From the NCBI GenBank assembly GCA_016584305.1, contig JACEEZ010017964.1, positions 1 to 64,000 on the forward strand: a stretch of 64,000 nt of DNA, in the 5' to 3' direction. A program made the position numbers and the translations under genes. Below the pieces are notes generated by a model. The model made no database searches, was not told the origin of the DNA, and was given only the letters and a program-made list of their open reading frames with translations. Positions 55,834-64,000 of the stretch are shown one piece after another (positions within the stretch are counted from its first letter, which is position 1; the number at the start of each line of letters is the position of its first letter). The DNA is from Chionoecetes opilio (Eukaryota > Arthropoda > Malacostraca > Decapoda > Majidae).

Positions 55834-56449
55834 AGAAAGTATCGTTAATTAATAGTCTACATTGGATTTGGATGGCGGTAAGAAGTATTATATCTGCAGT
55901 GTTGATTACATACTCGTGTCGTGAAGGTGTCGTCATCGCTACTACACTTTTCTTTTTGTTAACTAGTGTTTTCATGGACGTTTGATGAGATTTGTAATGC
56001 ATTGTGGTTTGCTAAAATATGTGTGTGAGTTTGTGAAGGTAGTACCTGGAACTGTCGCCGATCGGAACTCTCGCCACCGTCGTCGAGTGTTCCAATTCTT
56101 GATATTACAGGACCCAATATATACATTTAATCAAGTGTTACCCGTGTTTCTGCATTCAGGGATGAAATACTATCGTTAGCTTGATCAGTTAGGTTAGATT
56201 AGGTGCCATTGTCCAGGTTAGGTTAAAATTTCCACGTCGACGAGAGTTCTAGTTTTTTGTTTCGGCGAGAATTCCCATCGGCGACAGTTCCATAAACCGT
56301 TTGTGAACAGTAATGAGTGACGAATAGAACTTAAGAGCATAAGGAAATAAGGAAGCTACAAGAGGCCGCGAGAGTAGCTATACAGAGAGAATTCTTAATG
56401 AATGGGTTCAAAATCGTTCTGGTGTTGTAAGATTTATCACAACGGGATT
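55834..56449. repeat. Spacer with 'GGAACTGTCGCCGA' family and CR1 remnant
   Basis: 56045-56300 carries GGAACTGTCGCCGATCGGAA, CCCGTGTTTCTGCATTCAGG and GAGAATTCCCATCGGCGACA, which relate to 53225-53400 and 54075-54350 in inverted order. A CR1-like 3' scrap (AAATAAGGAAGCTACAAGAG) lies at 56346-56372. Confidence 0.65.
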
Positions 56450-56640
56450 ATGTCTGGGGAGGCGGTAGCGGAGCGGTTAGAGTCTCCGACTGGCGTTCTC
56501 GGTGACCCGCGTTCGATCCCCGTAGAAACCCATAACCTTAATGCACCGTCGAGTGGCCTAAGAACACCCACATGCCCTGCCTATCAACTCTACCTTCGAC
56601 TGCGAGTGCATCGGAGGACACAGGGCGGCGGTAAAACTTG
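56450..56640 (+). mobile_element. tRNA-derived SINE (plus strand)
   Basis: Head with a tRNA-like A-box region (GTAGCGGAGCGGTTAGAGTC) and B box GCGTTCGATCCC 36 bases later, followed by a body of about 120 bases ending GGCGGTAAAAC. The amino-acid specificity is not clear. Confidence 0.65.
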
Positions 56641-56791
56641 ATTAAATGTATATATTGGGTCCTGTAATATCAAGAATTGGAACACTCGCCGACAGTTCCA
56701 GGTCCCCTCAAAACTACATATTTGTTGACGAAGACAGGACAAGAAATGAAAGCAAATGGTGAGTATCTTTTAAAATAGTTGATAGTTTTAA

Positions 56792-56993
56792 CCCTTGACG
56801 CCCAGATCTTTCCATTAATATATATAATCATCTGTAGTTAGCCATTAAATTACAAAAAGTACCTTAATATACCCAATTAGCTAGTTGAAGGATACTAAAC
56901 AGGTCATGTCTATTAAAATATTGCTTATATTCACTAAAAATCATCTAATGGTAGCAAAATTACAATGGGAGTTACATTCTGGGTCTCAAGGGG
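56792..56993. mobile_element. piggyBac-like MITE, copy 5
   Basis: TTAA on both sides; ends CCCTTGACGCCCAGATC and CTGGGTCTCAAGGGG; about 200 bases. Confidence 0.8.
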
Positions 56994-57124
56994 TTAATAC
57001 ACATACAGTATTTACATGTAGCCTAGCCTATGCAAGTTATGAAATAGTATAGGCATGGTTACTATTTTCATTTTAAACGTCTATGATCATCATATGCATC
57101 TGTGCTGAATGCTGAGTATATTAG

Positions 57125-57945
57125 AGAAATTTCCAGATGAACACCGAACTTCCTTTGCTGGACGAAACAATTTTTTTCTGGTGTGTTTTGATGTGTTTTG
57201 GGTATTATTTTACACTAGGACCGAAATTCCCTACACAATTGGGAGTGTGGTTTCTGTTTACCTTATTGATTCTAGAAAACATTCTCTCTATAAGCTTTCG
57301 TCGTAAATCATTACTTTTGGAGATAATGACATGTTGTTTACAGAGAGGCGAGAGAAGTGTTTACGAGCGCCTCACTCTTCTTCCTCTTGTGACCTGCATC
57401 TTCTCTGTTCTTCCCTTGACGCGGACACTTTTTCAATGCAAATTTGGCTTTAGTTGGAAGGTTAAAGCGTGGCGTTAGATTAGATTAGGTTAGATTAGTG
57501 AGTCAAAATGTTAGGTTAATTTAATTTTCATATCTCATTCATAGAGAGAATGTTTCTCAGAATCCAATAAGATGAACAGAAACCACACTCCCAATTGTGT
57601 AGGGAATTTTGGTCTTAATGTAAAAATTTACTGTGTTTTGAATTAATCTGCTAACCGATTCTGTCGCAAATTACTTTTTTTGTGTGTGTGTGATTTGCAA
57701 CAAAAATGACAAAAAAGGAATTGAATTTAACCGAACCTATAGCTACCTAACCCAACCTTTACCTAACATAACATAACCTAACCTTTACCTAACTACCGGT
57801 TATAAAAAAATAAAAAAATAAAAAAGTTTGCGACAGAAACGGTTAACAGATTAATTCAAAACGCATCAAAACTCACCAGAAAAAAATAGTTTCGTCCACC
57901 AAAGTAAATTCGGTGTCAAACTGGAATAATACCCTGCGATTTTCA
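57125..57945. mobile_element. TIR element ending 'CCAGATGAACACCGAA'
   Basis: The left end CCAGATGAACACCGAACTTC and the right end, whose complement reads CCAGTTTGACACCGAATTTA, are inverted repeats. A further inverted pair inside (CACAATTGGGAGTGTGGTTT at 57234 and its complement near 57580) shows foldback structure. A partial copy of one end lies at about 49015-49130. Confidence 0.7.
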
Positions 57946-58893
57946 AAGTTAAACTGCTTTAAACTAGAAGTATGGTATATTACTATGCGTGAAAATCATA
58001 TAGAGTTGGTCCCTTCACCTACACTGAGGTGGCAACACTGGTCTCGCGTCTACACTGACCTATCATTTACGGCTTCTGAATTATAAACTTATATATTTGC
58101 TATAACGCGTTCAGCTCATAACTTGGTTCTCACACAGCAACACTTACCCATCAAAAGTTATTGTAAATGGATGGATCTACAATTGTATCCCCGGCATTTC
58201 CAATTATCTATCGAAAACAATATTTTCGGATTTGTGGCTGCTCAAAAATATTCCAAAATTGACGACGATCAATGTTTTTGTTATTTTGCCTCAAAACTAT
58301 GTCGTAGAAGAAAACTTATCCAAGTAACAAAGGTTCATCTTGAGGTGTTCTACATGACGCAGTAATCGGTTTGTCAAAACACTTCATGATTGTCGAGAAA
58401 ATCGATATTTTGTATAACTGTACGAATATGCTATTTTCTTGGTTATTTACCAATCAATATTTTTTTTGCTTTACGCCAAATGATAGCCGGTAGATAGCTT
58501 GATCTACTTCAAATTTACTTCTCTATTCATGCTGCATGAATCTGCCATAGTTTGTTAGTTATTGAAAAAAACGTGATTAAAAAAAAAATCAAGGCATAAC
58601 CCTTGCAAAATTTGCAATATTTTTTGAAAAATAGATTTGCTTGAAAATTTGTTCCTTACAGTTTTCGGGCATGCTGAACACGAATCTGGAGTCAGTTTTC
58701 AGTTACAATGATTAGAAGTCCCTATTTCAGCCAATTCACAATGACATGATACTTCCAGATATTTCTGAATTAAAAGCCACAAATTAGACATACCTTACTA
58801 CAAGACATAGAAATATGATAGGCATTGCTAGATTAATACTTCATTACTTCAATACAACGATCAGTAATAGTATTTTCAGTATTATTATTATTA
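57946..58893. repeat. ~950-bp dispersed repeat, copy 2 (left part)
   Basis: Direct-orientation copy of 13787-14740. The match resumes at 59676-59740 after the TIR element that interrupts it. Confidence 0.82.
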
Positions 58894-59673
58894 CAGGGAG
58901 GTCCCGTTATACGAGCATTCGGTATACGAGAATCCAATGATATGAGATGTGTAAATTAGGGTCTATTTTCAATATACGAGATCGAAAAACCAATGATATG
59001 ACATTCAAACTGAGGTGTGTAAAATTATCTCAAGCTTCAAAATGCGTGCCCTACCACTCCCGGGCTGGACAAAGGGGGATTTGGTTGACCCCAGTGAGGT
59101 CACCCCTAGCAAGCCGTGACCTGAAGGGTAATTAAGCATATGGCGCTGCCTGACATTTAGGGGTAATTAGCAGATGTGCGGCCCCAACCTTGGGACCGCA
59201 GTCACGTCACCCCTAGCAAGGCGTGATCTGAAGGGTAATTAAGCATATGGCACGGCCTGACCTTTAGGGGTAATTAGCCAGGTGTGCAGCCCCAACCTTG
59301 GGACCGCTACACTACCTTCTCTTGTATCAGGGGGCGTCGCCTACAGTACAACATCTTTTTTGCTTGTTATGCATGTTTTATGTTTAATTAATGTGCAGTT
59401 GTTATTTTGTGTGCTATTTTCTCTTTCAGAATGCTTTTTCTACAGAATAGGTAGTACAGTGTGGGTAATATAGACGCTGTGTGTTTGTTGTGTTTGCTAG
59501 AGTTTATTTTAGCTTGAAAAACGTCTTCTTCTTTTTTATTATTTTTTTTAAATTGATGGGGTCCTGGAACCAAACCTATATTTTACCATTAGTTATGTGT
59601 TTCGTTATACGAGATTTCGCTTTACGAGTATGCCAGGTGGAACCTAACTGCTCGTATCTTCGGGACCTCCCTG
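58894..59673. mobile_element. TA-flanked TIR element ('CAGGGAGGTCCCG') with known empty site
   Basis: Ends CAGGGAGGTCCCGTTATACG and GTATCTTCGGGACCTCCCTG are inverted repeats with TA on both sides. Internally two copies of a segment with TGACCTGAAGGGTAATTAAG (about 59110 and 59228) lie in tandem. Copy 1 of the surrounding repeat (near 14695) has a single TA and no element, which proves insertion with TA duplication. CAG-type ends suggest a pogo/Tigger-like derivative. No transposase frame is present. Confidence 0.9.
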
Positions 59674-59740
59674 TAATCCCTATTTGAGCCACCCATGCTA
59701 TTGTCAAAGTACTTATAAAAATGACTTACAAAGTACTTAT

Positions 59741-59904
59741 AACAGACTTCAGGGAACATAAGTAAGGAATGGAAAGGATACGTAAATGCGTATTTTTTTC
59801 ATAGATCTTATTTAATTACCCGTAGGTTCCGCTTATTGGCGGCGGAAATACATGTCTATATGGCCGCACTCTTTCAAAATCCGGTTGTTCCTAGGGCGTC
59901 GTCG
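59741..59904 (-). other. 3' UTR and flank of the astacin-like gene
   Basis: After the TAG stop at 59905 the minus strand runs about 90 bases to ATTAAA (59811-59816), a common variant poly(A) signal. No other candidate is nearer. Confidence 0.55.
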
Positions 59905-63757
<3,853 letters not shown>

Positions 63758-63779
63758 CTGAGGAAACACAGAGCTCTTT

Positions 63780-64000
63780 ATTATTCATATGGAACGTTAT
63801 TTTATAGGGTATCTAGTGGCTTCAATGTATAGGAACGTTATTGTGTAGGGTATCTAGTGGCTTCAATGTATAAGAACGTTATTTTATAGGGCATCTAGTG
63901 GCTTCAATGTATAGGAACGTTATTTTATAGGGTATCTAGTGGCTTCAATATATAGGAACGTTATTTTATAGGGTATCTAGTGGCTTCAATATATAGGAAC
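63780..64000. repeat. ~43-bp minisatellite at the right edge (5 or more copies)
   Basis: Units contain GGAACGTTATTTTATAGGGT and ATCTAGTGGCTTCAATGTAT. The array starts about 20 bases upstream of the exon A acceptor and runs off the window. Confidence 0.92.

Overview
This window reads as arthropod, most likely decapod crustacean, nuclear DNA. The evidence is a metalloprotease gene near the right end whose mature region closely resembles crayfish astacin, multi-exon genes with GT/AG introns, abundant (GT)n, (CT)n and (AAT)n tracts, CR1-like retrotransposons with an 8-bp 3' tail repeat, and many families of small inverted-repeat elements. No prokaryotic or viral gene was seen.

Three genes are supported, all on the minus strand. 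(1) A BTB/POZ zinc-finger transcription factor of the lola/broad/tramtrack type runs from about 43.5 kb down to 12.1 kb. Six shared exons (43381-43407, 38486-38572, 37687-37776, 37013-37111, 33922-34626, 32426-32611) are all in phase 0 and build the BTB domain and linker. The last shared donor can join any of three separate zinc-finger-pair exons (27230-27585, 17981-18442, 12654-12971), each with its own stop. This is the mutually exclusive 3'-exon layout known from Drosophila lola and broad. (2) Ribosomal protein L37 is complete in four exons (54940-54942, 51441-51576, 49618-49702, 47497-47548), with a 5' pyrimidine tract and a poly(A) signal. (3) An astacin-family metalloprotease (59905-63757) is complete except for its first exon, which lies beyond the right edge. 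A fourth possible exon (2290-2397) belongs to an unidentified gene on the left.

Everything else is repeat-derived. From left to right: a CR1-like LINE inserted in a 41-bp minisatellite (0.2-2.3 kb); microsatellites, TA-flanked MITEs and a 1.2-kb tandem array (3-8.5 kb); two tRNA-Val-like SINE copies bounded by GT tracts (11.2 and 25.2 kb); a duplicated minisatellite block around a MITE (15.5-17.9 kb); two foldback elements (18.5-19.4 kb); a 3.2-kb, 34-bp satellite with a higher-order period (19.9-23.0 kb); nested MITEs (25.8-30.3 kb); two oppositely oriented arrays of one 23-bp satellite around two shared exons of the BTB gene (31.1-32.1 and 35.1-36.9 kb); a 40-bp array (39.9-41.3 kb); a 10-bp array (46.9-47.5 kb); nested palindromes in an RpL37 intron (47.6-48.8 kb); and six short elements ending at TTAA, consistent with piggyBac-type MITEs.

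The observations most worth a second look are these. The 12.6-kb zinc-finger exon continues in frame for 176 codons past a TAG, with strong third-position GC bias, so it is a readthrough or alternative-acceptor candidate. The 27-kb zinc-finger exon has its frame broken by a 5-bp tandem duplication. The astacin exon D splice donor has been copied about eight times into a 36-bp tandem array inside the intron. The inverted 23-bp satellites could pair in the BTB pre-mRNA. One MITE family shows expansion of its interior into tandem repeats. One TIR element has a natural empty site elsewhere in the window.
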